Shown one piece after another: positions 1 to 9,374 of a stretch of DNA of 64,000 bases. The notes beneath the pieces were generated by a model. That model saw nothing but the letters and a program-made list of their open reading frames with translations, did no database searches and was not told where the DNA came from. Position 1 is the stretch's first letter, and each line of letters opens with the position of its first letter. A program made the position numbers and the translations under genes. Source of the stretch: Candidatus Aalborgicola danicus (GTDB taxonomy: Bacteria; Pseudomonadota; Gammaproteobacteria; Burkholderiales; Burkholderiaceae_C); NCBI GenBank assembly GCA_016703945.1, contig JADJBC010000018.1:14557-78556 (forward strand). Direction: 5' to 3'.

Positions 1-2
1 TC

Positions 3-1490
3 CGATGGTTGCAGACCGAAATCAGCGAGGGCGGTGCCCAGGGCGATGAACAGGTCGTTCGCTTGGAAAGCGACGCGGATCTGGTCAAGGTCATCACCAT
101 CCACAAGAGCAAGGGACTGGAATACTCCGTGGTCTGTCTGCCCTACTCCACCAGCTTTCGCAAGAAAGACAGAAGGTTCACCTCATTCGTCAATCTGGCT
201 GATGAGGAGGGCAACCGGCATTTGAGTTTGGACTTTGACAAAACCGAACTCGCATTGGCCGATCGCGACCGCTTGCGGGAAGACTTGCGCCTCCTCTACG
301 TTGCCTTGACCCGCGCGCGCCATGCCCTATGGGTGGGGTTTTCTGCGCTCAAAACAGGCAATAGCGATGCGTGCATCTCACACAGCAGCGGCGCTGGCTA
401 CCTCTTGGGTGGGACGGAAGCGCTCAACGCCCCCGACTGGCTGGGGCCGCTTGAACTGTTTGCTGCTGGCGACAAGAACATAGTGCTCAAGGCCGCAGAA
501 GCGAACACGCCTTGCACCCCGCTATCACGAGAGACTGCCATCATTGCCTTGCAAGACAGGCTTGACTACACCGCAGCGTTTGAGCGTAACTGGAAGATTG
601 GAAGCTTTTCCCAATTGACCCGGGATCTCGCGACAACACCATCGGGCTCTGAACTGTCCTTGCTGCAGACTCCGCGACCAGCGGATGATGAACCTGATGT
701 AACGGATGTGACGGATGTAACTGGCGAAGGGCCACCATCTAAAGTCACCGCTGCGTCGAGTCAACCTACCTGGCACAAGTTTCCCAAAGGAGCGGAAGCG
801 GGCAATTTCTTGCATGACCAGCTGGAATGGCTGACCCCTGAGGGCTTTGCATTGCCAGGCAACGAGCCGTTGACACAACGTTTGCAGCGTCGCTGTGAAC
901 GTGCAGGCAGGGGTAAATACGCAGAGGTTGTTGAAGCCTGGCTCTCTGAAGTGGTTCAAACCCGGTTACCTGGACCTAACGCAACCTTAATGGAGCTGGT
1001 TCACGTGCTGCCAGAAATGGAGTTCTGGCTTCCTGCCGACCGCATCGAAGCGAAGGAAATCGATGCGCATTGCCGTGCACACGTTCTTACGGGCGTCGAT
1101 CGGCCTTTTCTCGCTGACCGCCAACTCCACGGCATGCTGATGGGTTTTGCAGACCTGGTCTTTGAGCACGAGGGCAAATACTGGGTGCTGGACTACAAGT
1201 CCAACTACCTCGGCGAGGACGACGCAGCCTACAGCAGCGATGCACTTGCGCACGCCATGGCGCACCATCGGTACGACGTGCAGGCAGCAATCTATATGCT
1301 CGCACTGCATCGATTGCTGAAACTGCGGCTTGGAGCTTCCTACGACCCCAAGCAACATCTTGGAGGAGCGGTGTACCTGTTCCTGCGCGGAGTCAAAGGC
1401 CCGCAAAGTGGTGTGTGCCTGATTCCGGCAAGCACCCCGTTGATGGATGCACTGGGTTCCATGCTGAACGAAGAGGAGGCACAGGTATGA
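3..1490 (+). CDS. recB: RecB subunit of exonuclease V, 3' part (gene starts before the window)
   Basis: RecB is the helicase-nuclease subunit of RecBCD, which degrades and repairs double-strand DNA ends. The reading frame is open from the first bases, so the N-terminal two thirds lie outside the window. Seen: UvrD-type motif V (ITIHKSKGLEY) and motif VI (LLYVALTRAR) in the first 105 visible residues, then a linker, then the RecB-family nuclease domain with GFADLVF and LDYKSN (Asp and Lys near visible residue 397) followed by a YDVQAAIYMLAL helix. These are the expected C-terminal elements in the right order. The stop overlaps the recD start as ATGA, the usual translational coupling of recB and recD. 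Identification is firm. Confidence 0.95.
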   Translation, partial: RWLQTEISEGGAQGDEQVVRLESDADLVKVITIHKSKGLEYSVVCLPYSTSFRKKDRRFTSFVNLADEEGNRHLSLDFDKTELALADRDRLREDLRLLYVALTRARHALWVGFSALKTGNSDACISHSSGAGYLLGGTEALNAPDWLGPLELFAAGDKNIVLKAAEANTPCTPLSRETAIIALQDRLDYTAAFERNWKIGSFSQLTRDLATTPSGSELSLLQTPRPADDEPDVTDVTDVTGEGPPSKVTAASSQPTWHKFPKGAEAGNFLHDQLEWLTPEGFALPGNEPLTQRLQRRCERAGRGKYAEVVEAWLSEVVQTRLPGPNATLMELVHVLPEMEFWLPADRIEAKEIDAHCRAHVLTGVDRPFLADRQLHGMLMGFADLVFEHEGKYWVLDYKSNYLGEDDAAYSSDALAHAMAHHRYDVQAAIYMLALHRLLKLRLGASYDPKQHLGGAVYLFLRGVKGPQSGVCLIPASTPLMDALGSMLNEEEAQV

Positions 1491-3550
1491 ACACCCTCAT
1501 TGCTTCAAACGACCCCGGTGCAACTTCGATGACCGATTCCGCAACCTCCCCTTCGACTGCCGCCTTGGCTGTCCTTCATGCCTGGGCTGAAAAGGGCTGG
1601 CTGCGTCGTCTGGACAGCGCCATGGCCACCTTTTTGCAGGAACTTGATGCGTCTGCATCGCCCGTCCTGCTGGTTTGCACGGCGGTGCTTGCGCAGATGG
1701 AGGGACGAGGGCATACCTGCCTGCCGCTGCGCATACTGGTCACCAGCCCAGATGACGTACTGGCATGGCCGGCGCTTGCGCAAGCCGAAGTGCAAGCGCT
1801 TTGGAGCGGTTTGCCCAAAGGCCTGAATGACTGGCTTGTTGCATTACGTTCGAGTCCCCTGGTTCGGTCCTTCGATGACTCCACAGACCTTGGACAACCC
1901 CTGGTCCTGAGCGGTACCGAGGATGAGCCTTTGCTGTACCTGCGACGCTACTGGCTGCACGAGCAACAAGTGGCACACGCAATCCTTCAGCGCTGTGCGT
2001 CCAGCCAGCAGGTGGACGAGCCGTTGGCGGCCAAGTGGCTGGATCGGTTGTTCGACGCCGGCGGTGTGCCTGAAAAAGACGCCAAAGAAGTGGATTGGCA
2101 GAAACTGGCCTGTGCGGTTGCCCTGCGCGCGAGCCTGACAGTCATCACGGGTGGTCCAGGCACTGGCAAGACCTACACGGCAGCGCGTTTACTCGCGTTG
2201 CTGTTTGCCATGAGCGATGCGCCCCAGAGCCTTCGCGTGGCGCTGGCCGCACCTACGGGCAAAGCGGCGGCACGGTTGCGGCAATCCATTGACTTTTCTC
2301 TTCAGGAGCTGAGTGGGCGCCTGGGGGATGATCTGGATTTGGGGTCACTGACACAGCGCATGGGCGCTGCAAGAACTTTGCACTCTCTGCTGGGCGCCCG
2401 GGTCGATACGCGAGAGTTCCGGTTCAATGCCACCAATCTGCTGGATGTCGATATTCTGATCGTGGATGAGGCCTCCATGATCCACCTGGAGATGATGTCC
2501 GCATTGCTGCAGGCGCTGCCACCAGGCGCCAAATTGATACTGCTCGGCGATAAAGACCAGCTCGCTTCGGTAGAAGCAGGTGCAGTACTCGGTGACTTGT
2601 GCCGCGATGCTGTAGCTGGGAACTACAACACCGAGACGGCACGTTATGCCAAGGCAACGGCCTCTCAGGTGATACCAACTGAGTTTATCGCCACCGTCGC
2701 CCATCCAACTCCTTTGGCACAACAGACGGTTATGTTGCGAAAGAGCCGTCGCTTTGGAGGGCTCATAGGTCAACTGGCAGTGGCCGTCAATGCGGGGCAC
2801 TGCGATAACGCTCACAACCTGATCGCGGGTGACACCACAGGCGTTCTGCAGACAACGAAGCAACCGACCGTAGCGACAGTTTTGAACCTTGCCGTCCAGG
2901 GCCGCACGGGAGCCACTGCCTGCTATGCCGACTACCTGCAGCTCGTCAAGGCTCGGTCCAAGGATGCATTGAGCAACGCAGGCGACCACGAAGACTGGGT
3001 GGAGCGTGTTGTGTTGGCTTTCGATCGTTTCCGCATTCTGTGTGCCGTGCATGACGGGGATTGGGGCACCCGCAGTTTGAACCAGTCAGTACAGCGCGCC
3101 TTGGAACTAGCAGGACTCTTGAACCCCCGAGGCGAGTGGTATGCCGGGCGCCCGGTCATGGTCACCCGCAATGACCCGGCACTGGGGGTATTCAATGGGG
3201 ATGTGGGCGTGACTTTGCCGGGTCCGCCCGGATCGACTGCGCTGCGCGTCTACTTTCTCGATGGTGACAAACTGCGCGCAGTGGGAGTGAGTCGACTGGC
3301 GCAAGTGGAAACGGCATTTGCCATGACGGTGCACAAGAGTCAAGGATCCGAGTTCTTGCACACTGCGTTGGTGCTCCCTGAGGGAGGTGGGAAGATTTTG
3401 ACCAGGGAACTGGTCTACACCGGTATTACGCGAGCGCGAGAATCCTTCACCTTGATTGAGGCCCAACCAGGCTTGCTGCGATTGGCGGTTGACACCTTGT
3501 CCAGAAGGGCAAGCGGACTTCAACTACTCTTGGCAGATCATCTGGAATGA
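1487..3550 (+). CDS. recD: RecD subunit of exonuclease V
   Basis: RecD is the 5'-3' helicase of RecBCD. The start is the ATG at 1487, which overlaps the recB stop (ATGA) and has a GAGGAGG ribosome site at 1473-1479; longer upstream readings would overlap recB heavily. The product is 687 residues, normal for RecD. Motifs: Walker A GGPGTGKT (residue 222), Walker B region VDEAS (about 326), GDKDQLASVEAG after it, HKSQGSEF (about 616) and YTGITRAR near the C-terminus. No frameshift or missing motif. It probably forms an operon with recB and an upstream recC outside the window. A hairpin with a T-run at 3774-3803 could end the transcript. Confidence 0.96.
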   Translation: MNTLIASNDPGATSMTDSATSPSTAALAVLHAWAEKGWLRRLDSAMATFLQELDASASPVLLVCTAVLAQMEGRGHTCLPLRILVTSPDDVLAWPALAQAEVQALWSGLPKGLNDWLVALRSSPLVRSFDDSTDLGQPLVLSGTEDEPLLYLRRYWLHEQQVAHAILQRCASSQQVDEPLAAKWLDRLFDAGGVPEKDAKEVDWQKLACAVALRASLTVITGGPGTGKTYTAARLLALLFAMSDAPQSLRVALAAPTGKAAARLRQSIDFSLQELSGRLGDDLDLGSLTQRMGAARTLHSLLGARVDTREFRFNATNLLDVDILIVDEASMIHLEMMSALLQALPPGAKLILLGDKDQLASVEAGAVLGDLCRDAVAGNYNTETARYAKATASQVIPTEFIATVAHPTPLAQQTVMLRKSRRFGGLIGQLAVAVNAGHCDNAHNLIAGDTTGVLQTTKQPTVATVLNLAVQGRTGATACYADYLQLVKARSKDALSNAGDHEDWVERVVLAFDRFRILCAVHDGDWGTRSLNQSVQRALELAGLLNPRGEWYAGRPVMVTRNDPALGVFNGDVGVTLPGPPGSTALRVYFLDGDKLRAVGVSRLAQVETAFAMTVHKSQGSEFLHTALVLPEGGGKILTRELVYTGITRARESFTLIEAQPGLLRLAVDTLSRRASGLQLLLADHLE

Positions 3551-3571
3551 ACGAATCCTCCGTTAGATTGC

Positions 3572-3600
3572 AATGCCAATGCCAATGCCAATGCCAATGG
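3572..3600. repeat. Hexanucleotide tandem repeat (AATGCC, about 5 copies)
   Basis: Five near-perfect tandem copies of AATGCC follow recD by about 20 bases. It looks like a slippage-prone microsatellite in the 3' untranslated region. No function can be assigned. Confidence 0.8.
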
Positions 3601-3710
3601 CAGCGGGGACGACAATTGCCGGCGCAATCGCGCAACCTTTTGCAGTAGACGATTTACACGCACCAAGCTGCTGCAACGTTGAGGCTGGAATGTGGTGTAC
3701 GGACTGCGAT

Positions 3711-3957
3711 GGGTCAGCAGTGGCCCCCTGCTTCATCCTCCCTGAGCAGGCCGTCATCTATCGATGGTTCAAGCCCGGCCGGTCTTAGTGCCGGGTCCTT
3801 TTTGGTACAAGCCTATTGCCCCTCAAGGCGGCTCCAAAGCTCTGCACTCTTGGCTCCAAACGTTTGGTGAAATGCTTCCAGACCAGCAATAGAGAACGTG
3901 ATATCCGTCTTATCACCTGCCTTGTTGGTTTGCAGGCGTTTCGCTGACAGCCGAACA
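3711..3957. repeat. Left copy of a direct repeat bracketing the 3.8-10.2 kb module
   Basis: This stretch covers the spacer after recD and the last 48 codons of the minus-strand gene at 3813-5609. It is repeated in the same orientation at 10300-10875. Shared blocks include CATCTATCGATGGTTCAAGC, TTGGCTCCAAACGTTTGG and AAATGCTTCCAGACCAGC. The left copy is continuous; the right one is split by an IS3-family fragment. The repeat suggests that the module arrived by, or suffered, a duplication at this sequence. Confidence 0.8.
3774..3803 (+). terminator. Rho-independent terminator candidate after recD
   Basis: CCCGGC (3774-3779) and GCCGGG (3790-3795) form a GC-rich stem with a 10-base loop, followed by a T-run at 3799-3803. 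Its place after recD and before the convergent minus-strand gene fits a terminator for the rec operon. Confidence 0.55.
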
Positions 3958-5609
3958 CCTTCAACGGCACGTGATTGCAGTTTTCGGGAACTCAATTCCA
4001 GAAGTGTCTCCTGCAATGCATTCTTCGCTCCAACCGGCGCCGCGCTATTGTCAAATCCCTGGTGCTGAATCACTCTGAATTGGACCGCTAGCTCTTTCTT
4101 TACGTCAGTCAACAACCGGATACCCAACTCGGCTGTACTCTGCAATTTTCCATCCGCGCACTTGATAGAAAGTATGGTTGTCTTCGCTGCAGTGCATTCC
4201 TGGGAAAACTCGCTGCGATATCCTGCCTGCCGCAGGCACAGCTTCATCGCCTCTCCTTGTGACTTTAGATCATCCACTTTGGTAATGGTCTCGATCCGGT
4301 ATCCGTTTGACGTTGTGAACGTCTCTCCCAAGAAATCAAAGTAGGTACCCTTGGATTGGACAAATTCAAGCTCCACCTTCTTGCTTTCGACAGAGGCGTG
4401 CAATGACTTTTCCCACTTTTTGCTCAACGCCACAAGCCGCTGCCACGACATACTGCTAAGAAATCTGTCAACCCGAACGTGGATGTCGGCCCTTCGCACC
4501 TGTTTTGGGTCATTCACACTGGCATTCTGTTGAGCGACGAAGTACACCGTGTCGATCAGTCCAAGCCGCAACCGCTCTATCACGCGTGCCTCCTCAAGGC
4601 CAAATCGCGCTCCGTCGGCGTGGCTTATGTTTGCAAGGCGCTTGAGATCGTGCCGTACCTTGGCTCCAATGACCAACCGGGCTGCATCAGAATGACCAAA
4701 GACCTCTTTGGCCGTTGCGTGGCATCTTCTGAATGCCATCCACTCGGTCGGGGTGTTCGGGTGGTGCTCAGGAGGAATCTGGTCCAGCAGTCGGCAGAGT
4801 TCCTCAATATGACCAGCAAAATACTCTCCCAATGCCTGGCAATCTGTAGACCTGAGTGATCTGACCGTCGACTGCTTGATATTCCAGGCGTCACTGAGTG
4901 CCTTGACGGGTGATTTGCGACCATCGATCGTTTGACGCAAAGACCTCCAAAAGGAGTTCGCATCATGTGCATAAACACTACTTCCGATGGCGGGAAATGT
5001 TCCCAGAAACTGGTTTCGTTCCGTCTGGAAGCTCCCCCGTAGTGCATTCAGTACATCAAGATCCAGGGCCCCTTCAAGTTCAAATCCAAAGCGCTCCTTC
5101 ACCTGGTGACAGTATTCAGCGATGGCCGCTCCAGCTTGTTCCTTCAGGTACAGAGCCAGCATCTCCTTGATGTTTTTTAAGACTTCCGTCGGAAGGCTAC
5201 TGTTTTGAGAAATCCAACGTGAAAATAGCGCATTTGTCAGACGGGGCGTGTCTACCAAATTGGTCGCAAGCCCACCGCCTAACCGCGGCCCCAGCAACTC
5301 AATGGTTGCCGGTAAATCCAGACCGGGCAGGCAGTACGCCAGCTTTTCCCAATCCAGTTTCTCCAACTTTTGTGAAAGCAATGCAGATCCTTTAACCAAG
5401 TCTCCTTCAGTCCATGCGTGCCCCTGGGCTTTCAGTAGCCAGACCTGACCTGAATCCGTAACAATGAACGCATAACTGGGTGCATGTCGCATGCCCGGCA
5501 TGTTCATCAAATTTCGTCCAGGAAAGGTTAGTGCGAAACTGATCGGCACCCTCCCCTCCCAGCGGTCGATGAACGCATGTGGCAACAGTTCAGCGAGATC
5601 TGGATTCAT
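3813..5609 (-). CDS. PcfJ-like protein of unknown function (598 aa)
   Basis: I do not recognise a named gene. Residues about 430-545 follow the pattern of PcfJ-type domains: a segment DDLKSQGEAMKLCL, then ECTAAKTTILSIK, then VIQHQGFDN and a run of helical residues. The family's usual His-Cys pair is reduced to a single Cys (near residue 457). The N-terminal 430 residues are mostly helical with no motif I can name and no membrane segment. It is transcribed divergently from the AAA ATPase at 5840, sharing a 230-bp intergenic region with palindromes. Its 3' end is duplicated at 10300-10875. PcfJ proteins are known from conjugative and other mobile elements; a role here as partner of the ATPase is inference. 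Confidence 0.7.
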   Translation of the reverse strand: MNPDLAELLPHAFIDRWEGRVPISFALTFPGRNLMNMPGMRHAPSYAFIVTDSGQVWLLKAQGHAWTEGDLVKGSALLSQKLEKLDWEKLAYCLPGLDLPATIELLGPRLGGGLATNLVDTPRLTNALFSRWISQNSSLPTEVLKNIKEMLALYLKEQAGAAIAEYCHQVKERFGFELEGALDLDVLNALRGSFQTERNQFLGTFPAIGSSVYAHDANSFWRSLRQTIDGRKSPVKALSDAWNIKQSTVRSLRSTDCQALGEYFAGHIEELCRLLDQIPPEHHPNTPTEWMAFRRCHATAKEVFGHSDAARLVIGAKVRHDLKRLANISHADGARFGLEEARVIERLRLGLIDTVYFVAQQNASVNDPKQVRRADIHVRVDRFLSSMSWQRLVALSKKWEKSLHASVESKKVELEFVQSKGTYFDFLGETFTTSNGYRIETITKVDDLKSQGEAMKLCLRQAGYRSEFSQECTAAKTTILSIKCADGKLQSTAELGIRLLTDVKKELAVQFRVIQHQGFDNSAAPVGAKNALQETLLELSSRKLQSRAVEGVRLSAKRLQTNKAGDKTDITFSIAGLEAFHQTFGAKSAELWSRLEGQ

Positions 5610-5714
5610 AGTGTGCAGAAATTTACCTTCGTCATCTATCGGGTCGCCAAAAAAGAGGCTGGAATTGGGGTCCTTTGCTTGTCCAGCAAGCCTGCCTCAT
5701 TCTCACTATGGAAG

Positions 5715-5812
5715 CGACAAGTCGTGTCGTTTCGCGACAGTTTTCCAAAGTAGCCCATCGATATACTTTTCTCGCCTTGAACGCGACACGAAGTGTCGCG
5801 TCATTTTCGACA
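5715..5812. promoter_or_regulatory. Paired palindromic operator candidates in a divergent promoter
   Basis: A perfect inverted repeat with 9-base arms and a 3-base centre lies at 5781-5801 (ACGCGACAC, GAA, GTGTCGCGT). A second site at 5715-5729 has the same half-sites CGACA and TGTCG, with half-site starts 10 bases apart in both. Extra half-sites occur at 5735-5739 and 5808-5812. Two sites with identical spacing between divergent genes point to a dimeric regulator; the WYL protein encoded at 8062 is the obvious candidate but this is inference. Confidence 0.65.
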
Positions 5813-5839
5813 ATGGAATTCTCTTCAGAGGAGATTTCA

Positions 5840-7936
5840 ATGCCCAGAAACCGACGCACCCCCGCCTGTCAACACTCAGTCGACACGGTTCCCCTCATTC
5901 AACTCTGGCTCGTCCGTTTGCTCATCGGGCTTGGCACCCACAGAGAGTTCATTACTGACCATGGCTTCTCCAATGACGGTATGGCACAAGCTATCGGCCT
6001 TGGAAACTGGGTGGATTGCACTCGACAGGAATTCGATCGCAAGAAAGTACTGACCGAGATACGGAAAGTTCATCGCGCCTTTGAAGTACGGTTCAAAGAT
6101 ACCGTGGCGCCATCGATTCTTCGTGACAACGTGGACCGATTGTCGAAACTGGTGGGGTTGTCGCCAACCGACTGCCGAATTCTCGAATTTGCGGTGTTGA
6201 TCCGCAATGAGTCCTTGCTGGACGAAGCCTGCGACCGACTGGGGACCCTGTCGTCGACTAAAGTTTGCCATACGCTGTCCGTCCTTCTCGACATCCAGGA
6301 AACTGAAATCCGCTCCGCTCTCAGTTCCAATGGAATTCTTGCCAAGTCCGGGTTGGTTGCAGTCGATCGCAGTGGCGTGTCATACCTTCTCAGCAAGCTG
6401 GACCTGCTGTCCAACCACTTTGCTGATCTGATAGCAAGTTCCGATTTGGAACCGGTAGGGCTGCTCCGTGACACAGTGCACAGGGGTTCACCGGCTACCC
6501 TCACTATCAGCGACTACCAGCACATTGATGAGTCCCTGCGGATTCTTCGTCCCTTCCTCAAAAAGTCCATTGCAACCGGGCGCAAAGGTGTCAACGTATA
6601 CGTTCACGGGGCGCCCGGAACTGGCAAAAGTGAATTGGCCAGAACGCTTGCGGCCGAGTTGGGCTGTGAGCTCTTCGAGGTAGCCAGTGAGGATGCAGAA
6701 GGTGACCCGGTAACCGGTGAGCGTCGCCTGCGCGCGTTCCGTGCGGCACAGAGTTTTTTTGGCCAACGCCCAGCGCTTTTGGTCTTCGATGAGGTTGAGG
6801 ATGTCTTTAACGATGGCGACGGTCTGTTCGGGCGCAAAAGCACAGCCCAGACACGCAAAGCCTGGATCAATCGCATGTTGGAGGAAAACGTCGTTCCAAC
6901 GATTTGGCTGTCAAATTCCGTCCGCGGAATGGACCCCGCATTCATACGTCGCTTCGATGTGGTCTTCGAGTTGACCGTTCCACCGAAAAAGCAGCGGGAG
7001 CGCATCGTTCGCGACGCCTGTTCGGGAATGTTGGACGACCAGCAGGTCTCACGCATTGCACAGGCCCAATCGCTTGCCCCTGCAGTCGTGACACGTGCTG
7101 CGTCTGTGGCACGTTCGATCAGTGACGAACTTGGCCCCTCGGGCGTTTCCCATGCCATCAACAGGCTGATCAGCACAACCCTGGAAGCCCAGGGGCATGG
7201 GCCCCTGCGAAAGAACGATGCCAACAGGTTGCCAGATATCTACGATCCGGCATTCATTCATGCCGACTCAAACCTTGAACAGGTTGCTATCGGCTTGATG
7301 GAGTCTAAATCGGGTCGCCTTTGCTTGTATGGCCCTCCAGGGACTGGGAAAACCGCCTATGGCCGATGGCTTGCCGAAAGAATGGAAGTGCCATTGATTG
7401 TCAAGCGCGCCTCAGACCTGATGTCAAAGTGGGTCGGCGAAAATGAAAAGAACATCGCCGATGCGTTTAGGCAGGCAGAGGATGATGGCGCCCTGCTCTT
7501 GATAGACGAAGTCGACAGTTTCCTTCAGGACCGAAGAGGCGCAAAGGCAAGCTGGGAGTCCAGCCTGGTCAACGAAATGCTTACCCAGATGGAGTCTTTT
7601 TCGGGGGTATTTGTTGCATCCACCAACCTGATGACGGGACTGGACCAGGCAGCCCTTCGTCGATTCGACCTGAAAGTGAAGTTCGGCTTTTTAAGACCCG
7701 ATCAAAGCATTGAACTCTTCCTGCGGCACTGCAAACAGTTTGCCATCGCCCTGCCCTCACCTTCCGTCCTTGCACAAGTCTGCCAGGTGAAGAATCTGAC
7801 GCCAGGTGACTTTGCTGCAGTTGCACGCCAACACCGCTTTCGGCGCATTTCTTCGCCAGAAGCCCTATTCGCGGCGCTAGTTGCTGAGAGTGAGATCAAA
7901 GAGGGAGCAAAGTCCGTAATTGGTTTTTTGAACTGA
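5840..7936 (+). CDS. Tandem AAA ATPase (698 aa) of a putative stress or defence module
   Basis: Start chosen at ATG 5840 because AGAGGAG (5827-5833) sits six bases upstream; an in-frame ATG at 5813 and longer forms would run into the palindromes. The N-terminal 240 residues have no recognised domain. AAA domain 1: Walker A GAPGTGKS (residue 257), Walker B LLVFDEVED (about 313), then FIRRFDVVFEL with the arginine-finger region. AAA domain 2: Walker A GPPGTGKT (about 497), KWVGENEKN pore-loop region, Walker B LLLIDEVDSF (about 553), ALRRFDLKVKF. Both sites look competent, and the second resembles the FtsH/Cdc48/spastin type. No peptidase motif or membrane segment is visible, so it is probably an unfoldase or remodeller. 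It is followed after 125 bases by the WYL regulator on the same strand. Confidence 0.85.
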   Translation: MPRNRRTPACQHSVDTVPLIQLWLVRLLIGLGTHREFITDHGFSNDGMAQAIGLGNWVDCTRQEFDRKKVLTEIRKVHRAFEVRFKDTVAPSILRDNVDRLSKLVGLSPTDCRILEFAVLIRNESLLDEACDRLGTLSSTKVCHTLSVLLDIQETEIRSALSSNGILAKSGLVAVDRSGVSYLLSKLDLLSNHFADLIASSDLEPVGLLRDTVHRGSPATLTISDYQHIDESLRILRPFLKKSIATGRKGVNVYVHGAPGTGKSELARTLAAELGCELFEVASEDAEGDPVTGERRLRAFRAAQSFFGQRPALLVFDEVEDVFNDGDGLFGRKSTAQTRKAWINRMLEENVVPTIWLSNSVRGMDPAFIRRFDVVFELTVPPKKQRERIVRDACSGMLDDQQVSRIAQAQSLAPAVVTRAASVARSISDELGPSGVSHAINRLISTTLEAQGHGPLRKNDANRLPDIYDPAFIHADSNLEQVAIGLMESKSGRLCLYGPPGTGKTAYGRWLAERMEVPLIVKRASDLMSKWVGENEKNIADAFRQAEDDGALLLIDEVDSFLQDRRGAKASWESSLVNEMLTQMESFSGVFVASTNLMTGLDQAALRRFDLKVKFGFLRPDQSIELFLRHCKQFAIALPSPSVLAQVCQVKNLTPGDFAAVARQHRFRRISSPEALFAALVAESEIKEGAKSVIGFLN

Positions 7937-8061
7937 TGGGCTGTCCCTTTCGGACCTCATAATCCCTGAACGAACATCATCAATATCCCACCTTCCAAGC
8001 TCATCCCGTCAAGGCGGGTTCAACCACTTGCAGGGTGCATCGCTATATGGAGGTCCCAGAT

Positions 8062-9018
8062 ATGGCAAGACGACCAGAAACCATCGAAACGCTTCGGATG
8101 GTGATCGAGCTGCTACGCCACATCCCGCGTGACCGCAAAGTCTCAGCACCTATGCTGCACAAGCACCTCGCCGATGCGGGTATCGATAGAGACCTCAGGA
8201 CGATTCAGCGGCAGATGGAAATGCTCAGTGACTACTACCCGATAGAGCGTGATGAGCGTAGTAGGCCCTATGGCTACAAGTGGAAGGAAAAGACAACTGG
8301 TTTTTCATTGCAAATGCTCAGTGAACAGGAGTCGTTGATTCTCACTTTGGCAGAAAAACAATTGAGCAATCTGCTGCCCGCCAGCGTAATGAAGTCAATG
8401 CAAGATTTCTTCGATCAGGCCCGATCAAATCTGGATTCGGAGGCACTGGGCAAGCGAAGCAACGAGTGGCTGTCCAAGGTACGCGTCGTGAGTACGACCC
8501 AGCCGCTAATTCCACCGAAGATCAAAAAGGGAATCTTTGAAGAGGTAAGCAATGCGTTGTATGGCAATCGATGGCTGCGACTAGATTACAAGAACGCCGA
8601 AGGCAAGATTACCAGTATTGAGGTTATGCCACTGGGGTTGGCGCAACAAGGCCCACGAATGTATCTGGTTTGCCGCTATCAAGGTTATGACAACGAACGA
8701 AGTCTTGCCATGCATCGCATATCCAAGGCCGAGACACTGAGCCACTCGTTCATCCGTCCAAAAGATTTTGATCTTGAGCAGTACGATAACGATGGCCGGT
8801 TCGGCTTTGGAGACGGCAAGCGAGTCCGACTAAGTTTCAACATTTCGAAGGGAGCTGGTTTTCATCTATTGGAATCACCCCTTTCCACTGATCAAGTTGT
8901 AAAGGAAATCGATGACCAGTACCAGATACAGGCGACCGTCGTTGAGTCGGCGCAACTGCATTGGTGGCTACGCGGATTCGGTGACCAAATTAGCAACGTT
9001 AAGCTATCAAAGGTGTGA
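8062..9018 (+). CDS. HTH-WYL domain transcriptional regulator
   Basis: Start at ATG 8062 with GGAGGT at 8049-8054, seven bases upstream. The product has 318 residues: an N-terminal winged-helix of DeoR type (residues 1-65, with DLRTIQRQMEML as recognition helix), a WYL domain (about 160-235, with WLRLDYKNAEG and MYLVCRYQGYD), and a C-terminal WCX-type segment ending in WWLRGFGDQ. WYL regulators are well known as ligand-sensing repressors of phage-defence and DNA-damage loci (CapW/BrxR types). Here it lies directly downstream of the tandem ATPase and is likely co-transcribed, so it may control the divergent promoter at 5610-5839. Confidence 0.88.
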   Translation: MARRPETIETLRMVIELLRHIPRDRKVSAPMLHKHLADAGIDRDLRTIQRQMEMLSDYYPIERDERSRPYGYKWKEKTTGFSLQMLSEQESLILTLAEKQLSNLLPASVMKSMQDFFDQARSNLDSEALGKRSNEWLSKVRVVSTTQPLIPPKIKKGIFEEVSNALYGNRWLRLDYKNAEGKITSIEVMPLGLAQQGPRMYLVCRYQGYDNERSLAMHRISKAETLSHSFIRPKDFDLEQYDNDGRFGFGDGKRVRLSFNISKGAGFHLLESPLSTDQVVKEIDDQYQIQATVVESAQLHWWLRGFGDQISNVKLSKV

Positions 9019-9374
9019 GCAACACCCTGGTATTTTGTTCGTTAGGCTTGTGGTACATGCTTTACAGATTCAAAAGATAGATTAACAGAAACCATGCGAA
9101 TACAGTGTAAGTGTTTGAACATCTTCACAACACGAACATTCCGCATGGAGATGATGACCTAATTTTCTTGGGGAATAGCTGTAGGTTTCTCTGAGGTGGT
9201 CCGAGCCAGTCGGAAGGTTTGTGTATGAGGCACACCATGTCGCCAAGGAGTGTGTATGCCGAGCAATACAAGGAAGGATGCAGTCGAACAGGCGATGCTA
9301 ACCATAGTGGTGCAGCGCCGCACCAGTTGCCGATCAGCTTCACTCTTAGCCGCCGCGATTTGAGCAAGCGTCGT
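9019..9374. other. Non-coding stretch, nothing recognised
   Basis: About 350 bases between the WYL gene and the convergent small gene at 9375. No RNA gene, IS end or convincing reading frame was seen. Confidence 0.5.

Noticed and set aside
2345..3052. Long open frame on the minus strand inside recD
   Set aside because: It lies fully within a well-conserved gene on the other strand, has no ribosome site and no recognisable domain.
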